From contig JAKBAC010000183.1 in NCBI GenBank assembly GCA_021809365.1, positions 1 to 6,202 on the forward strand: a stretch of 6,202 bases of DNA, in the 5' to 3' direction. The position numbers were made by a program, and so were the translations under genes. Under the pieces are notes generated by a model. That model searched no databases. It was not told the origin of the DNA and worked only from the letters and a program-made list of their open reading frames with translations. This document shows positions 1-5,335 of this stretch, one piece after another. The DNA is from Planctomycetota bacterium. Its GTDB lineage: Bacteria > Planctomycetota > Phycisphaerae > WQYP01. Within the stretch, counting starts at the first letter, position 1. Every line of letters begins with the position of its first letter.

Positions 1-1
1 T

Positions 2-430
2 AAACTCCAAAGCCAGATGACCAGCAACATCACCAGCTTCTGTATGCCGGCCATTGTGGAGGCGTTAAGCAACCCGGCCATGGAAGATGAAGTAGCAAAA
101 ATGCGGCAGGCCTTTGAAAAGCGCGGTGCGCATATCTGGCAGCGGCTTAATGCGCTGCCGGGCTTCAAATGCGTGCGGCCCACCGGCGCATTTTACGCCT
201 TCCCTAGCATCGCCGGAGCCTTAGGCAAGCCCCTGGGAAAAACCGCCGCCAAACCCAAAGACGCCATTGAATTTTGCCGCATCGTGCTGGATGAAGCCCA
301 CGTCGCCCTGGTACCCGGCAACGACTTCGGTTTCCCCGACCACGTGCGCTTAAGTTTCGCCACCAGCCTGGAACAAATCGACAAAGGCGTGGATCGGCTG
401 GAAAAGCTTTTAACCGCCAGCCAATCATGA
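2..430 (+). CDS. Class I/II pyridoxal-phosphate aminotransferase, C-terminal part (aspartate aminotransferase-like)
   Basis: This is the last 142 codons of a fold-type I PLP-dependent aminotransferase, a soluble cytoplasmic enzyme that moves an amino group between an amino acid and a 2-oxo acid. The frame is open from base 2 and ends at TGA 428-430. The start, and the lysine that binds PLP, lie off the left edge. The visible part opens with LQSQMTSNITSF, which resembles the QSQxTSNxTS segment of the aspartate/prephenate aminotransferase subgroup. It continues with GAFYAFPSI, the conserved small-domain segment, and then HVRLSFATS, whose arginine corresponds to the one that binds the substrate alpha-carboxylate in this fold. 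The protein ends a short helix later (LEKLLTASQS), a normal C-terminus for the family, so the gene looks intact here. Substrate specificity cannot be read from this part. No clear intrinsic terminator follows. Confidence 0.93.
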   Translation, partial: KLQSQMTSNITSFCMPAIVEALSNPAMEDEVAKMRQAFEKRGAHIWQRLNALPGFKCVRPTGAFYAFPSIAGALGKPLGKTAAKPKDAIEFCRIVLDEAHVALVPGNDFGFPDHVRLSFATSLEQIDKGVDRLEKLLTASQS

Positions 431-602
431 AGCGTGGCCCGGGGCCTCTGGGCGCAAAACGGTGACATCCGTCGTCGTTGGCGGAGGTGTTGCGAGAACA
501 TTTAGGGCGAGGCGTACTGTAGCATGTAATCGTTGATTGCGAACCGGTCCGGTGGTCGCGTTGGGCGACGATTTCGCGACTCCGGCGAGGAGGGATTAAA
601 AG

Positions 603-655
603 CCACAGAGGTCACAGAGACGGAAGATCCACAGATTTCACAGATTCCACAGATT
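603..655. repeat. Tandem 9-bp repeat array, YCACAGANN
   Basis: There are five 9-mer units: CCACAGAGG and TCACAGAGA (603-620), an 8-base spacer (621-628), then CCACAGATT, TCACAGATT and CCACAGATT (629-655). The last three are contiguous and differ at one base. The same unit type, with G for A at inner positions, recurs at 2926-2954 and in the inverted arrays at 5109-5135 and 5249-5275. The units are too short and lack unique spacers, so this is not CRISPR. The function is unknown; similar intergenic arrays are familiar from many environmental genomes. Confidence 0.8.
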
Positions 656-804
656 GACGCACGATGTAAGGTTTAACGGTGTCCAGCCTTAAACTACCTG
701 TCGTCTAGTGTATTCCAGCCGCGACTTTGCAGATACTGCGTGTGGGGTAGGTAGCTATTGTTTACTCGACGCCAACATCCATTTTTTTCATTGGGGTGGA
801 TATC

Positions 805-916
805 AAGATGTCCAAGATGTCCAGGTTAGGGGGCTAGGTGTCCACGTTGGACATGTGGACGGAGTGTTTGATTTTGGCGGGTTTGGTTGAAGGTGGCCAA
901 GATGGCCAAGATGTTT
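805..916. repeat. Two short runs of AAGATGKCC 9-mers
   Basis: The unit AAGATGTCC occurs twice in tandem at 805-822. The related AAGGTGGCC and AAGATGGCC, plus a decayed AAGATGTTT, follow at 890-916. Between them a GTCCAC/GTGGAC inverted pair (about 840-860) is built from the same letters. The 9-bp period keeps all frames open and yields artefactual peptides with repeated WTS and HLG on the minus strand. This is a second 9-bp family, distinct in sequence from the YCACAGANN units. Confidence 0.7.
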
Positions 917-933
917 GTGAGCCTTAGTATTTA

Positions 934-954
934 GGAGTTGGGAGTTAGGAGTTA
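934..954. repeat. Tandem 7-bp repeat, GGAGTTR x3
   Basis: GGAGTTG, GGAGTTA and GGAGTTA lie head to tail, followed by a degenerate GAAGG. It is a simple intergenic repeat of the type often seen in gene-poor bacterial spacers. No coding or regulatory role is visible. Confidence 0.7.
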
Positions 955-966
955 GAAGGCTGGCGC

Positions 967-1011
967 AAAAGAGTGGCTGTCGCCGCAACAGAACGGCCTC
1001 CTGCGGCCGTT
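967..1011 (+). repeat. Interspersed repeat element, copy A (left of rhuM), with perfect hairpin
   Basis: The element begins with AAAGA, then GGCTGTCGCCG (975-985), and ends in a perfect 7-bp stem, AACGGCC (992-998) and GGCCGTT (1005-1011), around a TCCTGC loop. A collinear but diverged copy lies at 2733-2780, on the other side of rhuM in the same orientation. Shared in order are AAAGA, GGCTGTCGCCG, AAC, TYCTG, CGGCC and GTT. The hairpin has no U-run after it, so it is a poor intrinsic terminator. The match is short and degenerate, so homology of the two copies is an inference. Confidence 0.5.
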
Positions 1012-1134
1012 TAGAGCAGAGTATATGCCACGACGTACCGGGCGGGTTATTTACTTTTCGAGCAGCGACATCAATGAGCGATTGTCAAAGATCGTATTGG
1101 GGAAGCTATGGGGCGCGGAGGTAAGCGAAGAGCG

Positions 1135-1164
1135 AGTATTGGACAATAATTGCAGTATTGGACA
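1135..1164. repeat. Direct repeat AGTATTGGACA, 19-bp period
   Basis: The 11-mer AGTATTGGACA occurs at 1135-1145 and again at 1154-1164, with AATAATTGC between the copies. The spacing is close to two helical turns, as in a two-site operator, but there is no nearby start codon that it would obviously control. It may equally be a local duplication. Confidence 0.5.
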
Positions 1165-1224
1165 GTAAATTCGGTGGGGGATTGGAGGGATCGGATCCCA
1201 GCCTGTTCATTAAGGCCCCGTGCG

Positions 1225-1261
1225 CCGCTGCCGCAACTTGGCCACGGCCCGGTTGCAGCGG
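1225..1261. other. Bulged stem-loop in gene-free DNA
   Basis: CCGCTG (1225-1230) pairs with CAGCGG (1256-1261), and CAAC (1234-1237) pairs with GTTG (1252-1255). This gives ten base pairs with a 3-nt bulge on the 5' side. The 14-nt loop contains two GGCC-like blocks that could pair further. No T-run follows. It could be part of a transcript leader or just G+C-rich sequence. Confidence 0.35.
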
Positions 1262-1518
1262 GACTGCCGCTCGTGGATAATTCCACGGCGTCGGCGAAAG
1301 GTAGGCGATTCCCACAATGGGCTTTCAGGCTGGGCGAGAGTTGGCGAGTTGATTGGGTGATCCGTGACGCACTGGGTGGCGCACCGGAGGACGTTGCGGG
1401 GATCTTGCCGTATTTAGAGCATTTTTCCATGGATCAAAAAATACCATTCCCGGGTGCTCACTGTGGACCGCTCGCTGCCACCGACGCTCAAGGGCATATT
1501 CAAGCTGAGCATATCAGC

Positions 1519-1523
1519 GGAGG
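1519..1523 (+). promoter_or_regulatory. Ribosome binding site of rhuM
   Basis: GGAGG lies six bases before the ATG at 1530. It supports this start, and it means rhuM does not depend on an upstream frame for translation even though another open frame overlaps its start by ATGA. Confidence 0.75.
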
Positions 1524-1529
1524 CGTGGC

Positions 1530-2597
1530 ATGAGCGGCGAGATTCTGCCGGGCGGGCCGGATGATTTTCTGTTCTACGAATCCTCCGAGGGGCGAAGTCG
1601 AATCGAGGTTCGCCTGAGCGGCGAGACTGTCTGGCTGTCGTTGGGCCAGATGGCGGAACTGTTCGGGCGTGATAAGTCCGTGATTTCCCGGCACGTAGCT
1701 AACATCTTTGAGGAGGGGGAATTGGCCTCTGGGGCAGTTGTTGCAGGTTTTGCAACAACTGCCGACGATGGCAAGACGTACCAAGTCCGCTACTACAATC
1801 TTGATGTGATCATCTCAGTAGGGTACCGCGTCAAATCGCTGCGCGGCACACGGTTCCGCATTTGGGCAACGCAGCGCCTGCGGGAGTATATCGTCAAGGG
1901 CTTTACGATGGACGATGAGCGGCTCAAGCAGGCTGGCGGGGGCAACTATTTCGAGGAACTGCTGGCGCGCATCCGCGATATCCGGTCATCGGAAAGGGTG
2001 TTCTGGCGGAAGGTGCTGGACATTTACGCAACCAGCACCGATTACGACGCCAAGGCGGAAACGTCGCAGCTTTTCTTCCAGACGGTTCAGAACAAGATGC
2101 ATTGGGCGATTCACGGGCAGACGGCGGCCGAGGTGATCTATAGTCGCGCCGATGCCAGCAAGCCACAGATGGGGTTGACGGCTTGGGCGGGCGACCGGGT
2201 CTGTAAAACGGATGTGGGCGTGGCGAAAAACTATCTGGCCGAAGAAGAAATCAAGGCGTTGAACCTGATCGTGTCGACGTATCTGGACTTCGCCGAGCTT
2301 CAAGCGATGAACCGCAAGCCGATGACGATGCAGGCCTGGATAAGGAAGCTCGATGATTTTCTGGCCCTGACCGACCGGGAGATTCTGAAACATGCCGGGA
2401 AGATTTCCCACGAGCAGGCGCTCACCAAAGCGGCTGCCGAATTTCAAGTGTTCAGCCAATCGCGGGCCAAACTGCCAGAGCCGGTGGACCAGCACTTTGA
2501 CGATGCGGTGAATGAGGCCAAGAAGCTGGCAAAGTCTAAGCCCCCGACTTCTCCGGCAAAACGACCGAAGTCCAAGAAGGACGAGGGCGAGAAATGA
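1530..2597 (+). CDS. rhuM: RhuM-family protein (virulence RhuM family, Pfam Virulence_RhuM type)
   Basis: This is a complete 355-residue protein with an N-terminal DNA-binding-like region and a helical RhuM core. Residues 34-60 (from VWLSLGQMAELFGRDKS to HVANIF) look like a helix-turn-helix. The segment YYNLDVIISVGYRVKS (88-103) and the following RFRIWATQRLREYIVKGF (108-125) are the family signature. Further family-typical blocks are NYFEELLARIRDIRSSE (139-155), DIYATSTDYD (164-173) and FFQTVQNKMHWAIHGQTAAE (182-201). The tail (331-352) is rich in Lys and Pro and probably disordered or nucleic-acid binding. The family is named after a gene in Salmonella pathogenicity island 3; its biochemical activity is not established. 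Homologues are common near restriction-modification genes, prophages and toxin-antitoxin loci. Length is usual for the family and no frame damage is visible. The ATG has a good GGAGG. No partner gene is adjacent, so any system it belonged to is absent or lost here. Family assignment is firm, function is not. Confidence 0.93.
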   Translation: MSGEILPGGPDDFLFYESSEGRSRIEVRLSGETVWLSLGQMAELFGRDKSVISRHVANIFEEGELASGAVVAGFATTADDGKTYQVRYYNLDVIISVGYRVKSLRGTRFRIWATQRLREYIVKGFTMDDERLKQAGGGNYFEELLARIRDIRSSERVFWRKVLDIYATSTDYDAKAETSQLFFQTVQNKMHWAIHGQTAAEVIYSRADASKPQMGLTAWAGDRVCKTDVGVAKNYLAEEEIKALNLIVSTYLDFAELQAMNRKPMTMQAWIRKLDDFLALTDREILKHAGKISHEQALTKAAAEFQVFSQSRAKLPEPVDQHFDDAVNEAKKLAKSKPPTSPAKRPKSKKDEGEK

Positions 2598-2608
2598 GAA
2601 AGGCCGCA

Positions 2609-2618
2609 GCCTGCAGGC
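2609..2618. repeat. Perfect palindrome GCCTGCAGGC just after rhuM
   Basis: This 10-bp perfect palindrome lies 12 bases past the rhuM stop and is flanked by direct copies of GGCCGC (2602-2607 and 2616-2621). Without a loop or T-run it is unlikely to act as an intrinsic terminator. It might be a protein-binding site or chance in G+C-rich DNA. Confidence 0.4.
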
Positions 2619-2732
2619 CGCACCCCTGCTGCGCCCGGCTCCGACAGGCCGCTCCGCAGAGGTGGTGGTAACGGCGGAAATGGTATCAGGGGAAAATAGA
2701 GAGTTGAACAGTAGAGCAGATACGGCTGGATC

Positions 2733-2780
2733 AAAGATGGCGGCTGTCGCCGAAAGGGGAAACTTCTGTTGCGGCCAGTT
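2733..2780 (+). repeat. Interspersed repeat element, copy B (right of rhuM)
   Basis: This is the diverged counterpart of the element at 967-1011, in the same orientation: AAAGATGG, GGCTGTCGCCG (2742-2752), AAAC, TTCTG, CGGCC, GTT. It also carries TTCTGTTGCGGC (2764-2775), the exact reverse complement of GCCGCAACAGAA in copy A (982-993). That suggests the full element once had internal inverted symmetry which each copy has partly lost. Confidence 0.45.
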
Positions 2781-2925
2781 GACTATCTACCGGTCCGAGG
2801 TTCGCGCAACCTGGATTTATGGTGACAGTTGAAACAATTTCGACATCTTCCGCCCGATCTTCGGCGAAAAATTCCCGCCCTGCGCGCACGGCTGTACTGG
2901 CCGAGGAATTCGCGCAATCCTGGAA

Positions 2926-2986
2926 ATCTGTGGATGTTTACAATCTCCACGGATCAGTGGCTACTGATCAGGAACTTGAAAGTTCC
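2926..2986. other. Three consecutive stem-loops
   Basis: Stem 1 is ATCTGTGGA (2926-2934) with TCCACGGAT (2946-2954), nine pairs including one T-G on the plus strand, around an 11-nt loop. Stem 2 is GATCAGT (2952-2958) with ACTGATC (2963-2969), a perfect 7-bp stem with a GGCT loop. Stem 3 is GGAACT (2971-2976) with AGTTCC (2981-2986), a perfect 6-bp stem with a TGAA loop. Stems 1 and 2 share three bases (2952-2954), so they compete at the junction. The arms of stem 1 are inverted single units of the 9-mer family seen at 629-655 and 5249-5275. The following sequence is A+T-rich but has no clean T-run on either strand. It could be a structured RNA, a protein-binding site or a stabilising mRNA end. 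Confidence 0.55.
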
Positions 2987-3125
2987 GAAGATTTATTCCT
3001 TAATCATTATTCATTGTTTATTGAGCGCAGCGCCGATGCTCACCGCAACACGCGGCTGCTCGTGAATTCGAGTGGCGGGATCGGGATTGGCGTACGGAAT
3101 TCTCTGTAAACTCGCCGGGTGTTGA

Positions 3126-3153
3126 CCGCGGCAGACAATTGCGCGCCGCGGCA
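3126..3153. repeat. Direct repeat CCGCGGCA, 20-bp period
   Basis: CCGCGGCA occurs at 3126-3133 and 3146-3153. Each copy contains the palindrome CCGCGG. Two sites about two helical turns apart would place bound proteins on the same face of the DNA, but there is no promoter nearby to give this meaning. Confidence 0.35.
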
Positions 3154-3268
3154 TGCACTCTACCGGGCGCGACGGGGCGAACGTGTCGTGGCATCAGATC
3201 CTATTTTCGCGGACAACTCGACGCTGCCGCATCGAGCTAATGCCGCGCATTATCGTGGGTGCGACTGG

Positions 3269-4942
3269 TTAATGCTTGGGTTTATGCGATGAGTCGATGA
3301 TTAATATCTGGACGATCATCGCGATGCCTCCGGTTGCTGCCAGCAGGAATAAAATAATGGCCAGTCCGGGATAGCCGAAGAGACGAAAAGATGTCTTGAT
3401 GCGCATCATCAGGGCGGCGCCAATAATCAGGGCTGCCAAAATCAGCCCCTGACTGATCCGGTTGGCCACCTTTTGAAATCCGGCCATCAGCTTATCTTCG
3501 TCAATGGCGTGTACCTTGAATTCCAGATCATTGTTGCCGATGGTGTCGAGAATGCGATTTACCCGCATGGGAAGCTTCTCGGCAAATTCCTTGGCGTCCA
3601 TGAGGGCGCTATAAACATTTCCGCTGGTCGCGCCGTGCAAAAGCCGACGTTGCAGTATGTGCGTGGCGTTGCGGCGCAGGGATTCGTTGGGATTAAATTC
3701 GGGATCAAGTGTAGAACCCAGGCGATCAAGGTTCAGCAGGGTTTTGCCCAGCATGGTAAACTCCTGCGGCATTCGAATTCCGCAGTCCGCGGTGATGGTG
3801 CCCAATTCCAGCACCACACGTCCGACATTAATACCGTTAAGCGTGCTGTCTTTGTTGAGGGCAATTAAATCATTGACCGCACGGTTTAACTTCTTTTCAT
3901 TGAAATTCTCTTTTTTCTCCCCGACATCAATCAACCGGGTTACGACCGCGTCGGTTCGGCTCTCGCTGACAGCCAGAAGCAGGTGCAGAAGCTTGTCCTG
4001 AAAGTGCGGTGAAATATGTGCCACCATCCCCAAGTCCAGCAACGCAATACCTGAGTCGTTGGTCAGCAGGACATTTCCCGGATGCGGGTCGGCGTGATAG
4101 AAGCCATCGACAAGTATTTGTTGGAGATAGGCCTGAAAAAGTTCCTCCGCGAGCATGGCGCCATCCAATTCGAGCCGGACCACCGGGCTTAATGCGGTGA
4201 TTTTCTGGCCGGCGATGTATTGCATGGTCAGTACCCGCGACGTGGAAAGGTCTGCAAGCGGTGCCGGCACACGCAAATGTTTGAATTCTTTAAGATTGGC
4301 ACCCAGGGTTACGAGATTACGCGCCTCCTGGCGGTAATCCAACTCGCTTAGAATCGTTCGTTCAAATTCTTCAATAATCGGGCCGAATTCGTATCGCTTG
4401 CCCATCTCGGTGTGCTGATCAAGAAAATGTGCGACCTCACGCAGAGATTCCATATCGGCGGTGACCAGTTCACGAATGCCCGGGCGCTGGATTTTAATAA
4501 CCACCTCCCGTCCATCATGCAAGGTTGCGCGATGGACCTGCCCCAGCGAGGCCGCCGCCAGCGGGCGCGGCTCAATGTCCGCAAATATTTTTGGCAATCG
4601 AGCACCCATTTCTTCGGCCAGAATAGCTCGGGCCTCCTCGAAGGGAAACGGCTCAACCTTGTCCTGCAGGCGGGAAAGGGCTTGCAGATACGCGGGTGGC
4701 ATGATATCGGGCCGCGTTGAAAGCAGCTGGCCCAGTTTAATAAAGGTAGGCCCCATCTTTTCAAGATCATCAGCGAGTTGTGTGGCATCGGGCGAGTCGC
4801 CGGCGTCGGTGGGCTGGTCTTCCGGATCAAGCATGGCCGACACGCCGGCCGCCTTCGCCCAGTCCGAGCGGCCATATTTGTAGAAGAGCCACACGATATC
4901 CTTGTATCGGCTGAAATGCTTCGGTTTAAGCGACAGGCTCAT
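3269..4942 (-). CDS. UbiB/ABC1/AarF (ADCK-type) atypical kinase, membrane-anchored
   Basis: This is a complete 557-residue member of the ABC1/UbiB atypical kinase family, whose bacterial members are membrane-associated ATP-using proteins linked to isoprenoid-quinone biosynthesis or lipid homeostasis. Family landmarks are in order: the KxGQ motif (K69-L-G-Q72) that covers the active site; the Ala-rich nucleotide loop AAASLGQ (129-135); the ATP-binding lysine K150 in VVIKIQRPG; ExD (E200, D202); the catalytic loop HADPHPGN (283-290) with D285 and N290; and the metal-binding DLG (303-305). All key residues are present, so it should be active. The C-terminus has two hydrophobic helices (about 498-514 and 524-549), the usual UbiB-type anchor. 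The ATG at 4942 has AAGGAG five bases upstream. No other quinone gene is in the window, so I do not assign ubiB itself. An upstream Cys-rich frame overlaps the start by ATGA. Confidence 0.95.
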   Translation of the reverse strand: MSLSLKPKHFSRYKDIVWLFYKYGRSDWAKAAGVSAMLDPEDQPTDAGDSPDATQLADDLEKMGPTFIKLGQLLSTRPDIMPPAYLQALSRLQDKVEPFPFEEARAILAEEMGARLPKIFADIEPRPLAAASLGQVHRATLHDGREVVIKIQRPGIRELVTADMESLREVAHFLDQHTEMGKRYEFGPIIEEFERTILSELDYRQEARNLVTLGANLKEFKHLRVPAPLADLSTSRVLTMQYIAGQKITALSPVVRLELDGAMLAEELFQAYLQQILVDGFYHADPHPGNVLLTNDSGIALLDLGMVAHISPHFQDKLLHLLLAVSESRTDAVVTRLIDVGEKKENFNEKKLNRAVNDLIALNKDSTLNGINVGRVVLELGTITADCGIRMPQEFTMLGKTLLNLDRLGSTLDPEFNPNESLRRNATHILQRRLLHGATSGNVYSALMDAKEFAEKLPMRVNRILDTIGNNDLEFKVHAIDEDKLMAGFQKVANRISQGLILAALIIGAALMMRIKTSFRLFGYPGLAIILFLLAATGGIAMIVQILIIDSSHKPKH

Positions 4943-5100
4943 AGCAACTCCTTTTTTAATTGCGCATCAGTATGCCCACTGCATCCTGTGGCTCCGCAGT
5001 TGAAGCAGCGGAGTCCCTTGCAATTATAGCCCCGGCAGCCTGTGCGAGTGCTCGCAATCCGCCAACCGGATGTAATACATGCGCACGATCCCGAACCCAT
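4939..5100 (-). CDS. Possible Cys-rich mini-protein coupled to the UbiB-like kinase
   Basis: This is a 53-codon frame from ATG 5100 to TGA 4939-4941, overlapping the kinase start by ATGA. The C-terminal third carries five cysteines spaced C-x4-C-x4-C-x2-C-x4-C (CRGYNCKGLRCFNCGATGC), which looks like a small zinc-binding knuckle, followed by a charged end (DAQLKKELL) in which the codons also provide the AAGGAG for the kinase. The frame continues upstream to base 5196, but that extension runs straight through the 9-mer repeat arm, so I prefer the ATG at 5100. Its ribosome site is weak (GAGAAG, very close to the ATG). If real, it would be translated with the kinase and could be a regulator or metal-binding partner. 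Against it: a TATAAT on the same strand (5023-5028) would start transcripts inside the frame, and the first 20 residues look random. I do not recognise the family. Confidence 0.35.
   Translation of the reverse strand: MGSGSCACITSGWRIASTRTGCRGYNCKGLRCFNCGATGCSGHTDAQLKKELL
4948..4953 (-). promoter_or_regulatory. Ribosome binding site of the UbiB-like kinase
   Basis: Read on the minus strand this is AAGGAG, five bases before the ATG at 4942. It fixes the kinase start and lies inside the last codons of the Cys-rich frame. Confidence 0.8.
4992..5013 (-). promoter_or_regulatory. Hairpin in the leader of the kinase gene
   Basis: CTCCGC (4992-4997) and GCGGAG (5008-5013) form a perfect 6-bp stem with a 10-nt loop. 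A transcript from the TATAAT at 5023-5028 would begin at about this hairpin, giving it a 5'-terminal structure that can stabilise mRNA. If the Cys-rich frame is translated, the hairpin is inside its coding sequence, and the symmetry would then partly reflect the cysteine codons. Confidence 0.3.
5023..5028 (-). promoter_or_regulatory. Candidate -10 box of the kinase gene
   Basis: On the minus strand this reads TATAAT, a perfect -10 consensus, 80 bases before the kinase ATG. No good -35 box lies 16-18 bases upstream, so it would need an activator or another sigma context, or it is chance. It competes with the Cys-rich frame interpretation. Confidence 0.35.
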
Positions 5101-5107
5101 TCTTCTC

Positions 5108-5276
5108 GTATCCGCGTTATCCACGCAATCCGCGGTCTTTTTGCGGTCTATTTTGAATTGCATGTCCGTGGTACCGATGAATACAAAGGCCTGCATCCGG
5201 ATGGGGCTTTTTGGCTCAAAGCGTCCGCCTATGTACGATGGGAAAGAACCGCGGATTACGCGGATAACGCGGATAC
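5108..5276. repeat. Inverted pair of 9-mer arrays (NCRCGGATW x3 each)
   Basis: The right arm is CCGCGGATT (5249-5257), ACGCGGATA (5258-5266) and ACGCGGATA (5267-5275). The left arm, read on the minus strand, is CCGCGGATT (5135-5127), GCGTGGATA (5126-5118) and ACGCGGATA (5117-5109). The similarity extends over the flanks, so arms 5108-5140 and 5243-5276 match over 33-34 bases with two substitutions and one extra base. The spacer is 113 bases. A minus-strand transcript could fold the arms fully, with both substitutions becoming G-U pairs and one bulged base; on the plus strand they are C/A mismatches. Confidence 0.8.
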
Positions 5277-5335
5277 CAGAACGCGGACGGCAATATCGGA
5301 AAACGCCTCAGTACTTCGAGATGGTCCTGAATAAA

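Larger units (their letters stand above)
431..1529. other. Gene-poor interval with short tandem repeats and hairpins
   Basis: This stretch of about 1.1 kb between the aminotransferase and rhuM has no reading frame that I can assign to a family. It holds a YCACAGANN 9-mer array (603-655), two short AAGATGKCC 9-mer runs (805-822 and 890-916), a GGAGTTR 7-mer triplet (934-954), a repeat element with a perfect 7-bp hairpin (975-1011), an 11-bp direct repeat with a 19-bp period (1135-1164), a 13-bp odd-centre palindrome (1187-1199) and a bulged hairpin (1225-1261). Long open frames across it, on either strand, are mostly products of the 9-bp period, which never shifts the frame. The last 100 bases before rhuM are open in two forward frames and might be the worn end of a former gene, but I recognise nothing in them. 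Confidence 0.6.
2598..3268. other. Gene-free interval between convergent rhuM and kinase gene
   Basis: The 671 bases between two convergent genes contain no recognisable protein. They hold a 10-bp perfect palindrome (2609-2618), repeat copy B (2733-2780), three adjacent stem-loops (2926-2986), an A+T-rich simple segment around 2991-3023 built of ATTATTC, ATTG and TTATT pieces, and an 8-bp direct repeat with a 20-bp period (3126-3153). Two overlapping open frames at 2819-3109 have no start signals and peptide sequences unlike any family I know. I found no convincing intrinsic terminator for either flanking gene. Confidence 0.6.

Noticed and set aside
603..655. CRISPR-like array
   Set aside because: The units are 9 bp and contiguous with no unique spacers, and no cas gene is in the window.
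803..988. Minus-strand open frame with repeated HLG and WTS tripeptides
   Set aside because: The tripeptide repeats are direct translations of the 9-bp tandem units, which keep a frame open by their period alone. There is no ribosome site and no family resemblance.
1150..1533. 127-codon forward frame overlapping rhuM by ATGA
   Set aside because: It starts with TTG without a Shine-Dalgarno sequence, the peptide resembles nothing I know, and rhuM has its own GGAGG. It is kept only as a finding, not as a gene.
2819..3109. Two overlapping forward frames in the rhuM-kinase interval
   Set aside because: They have no ribosome sites and low-information peptides, and they run through the three stem-loops and the A+T-rich simple segment.
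1025..3194. 10-bp inverted match ATGCCACGAC (1025-1034 and 3185-3194) flanking rhuM
   Set aside because: Dozens of 10-bp matches are expected by chance in a window this size, and the similarity does not extend.
3217..3236. CTCGA/TCGAG stem as a terminator of the kinase gene
   Set aside because: It is a 5-bp stem with a 10-nt loop and no T-run on either strand.
4348..4875. 175-codon minus-strand frame inside the kinase gene
   Set aside because: It is an Arg/Pro-rich shadow in another frame of a gene with full family motifs.
4980..5040. tRNA-like cloverleaf around the CTCCGC/GCGGAG stem
   Set aside because: The loop is 10 nt rather than 7, there is no TTCGA-type T-loop, and no acceptor stem closes around it.
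5101..5196. N-terminal extension of the Cys-rich frame to 85 codons
   Set aside because: The extension translates the left repeat arm and the spacer, so it is open because of the 9-bp period rather than because it codes for protein.
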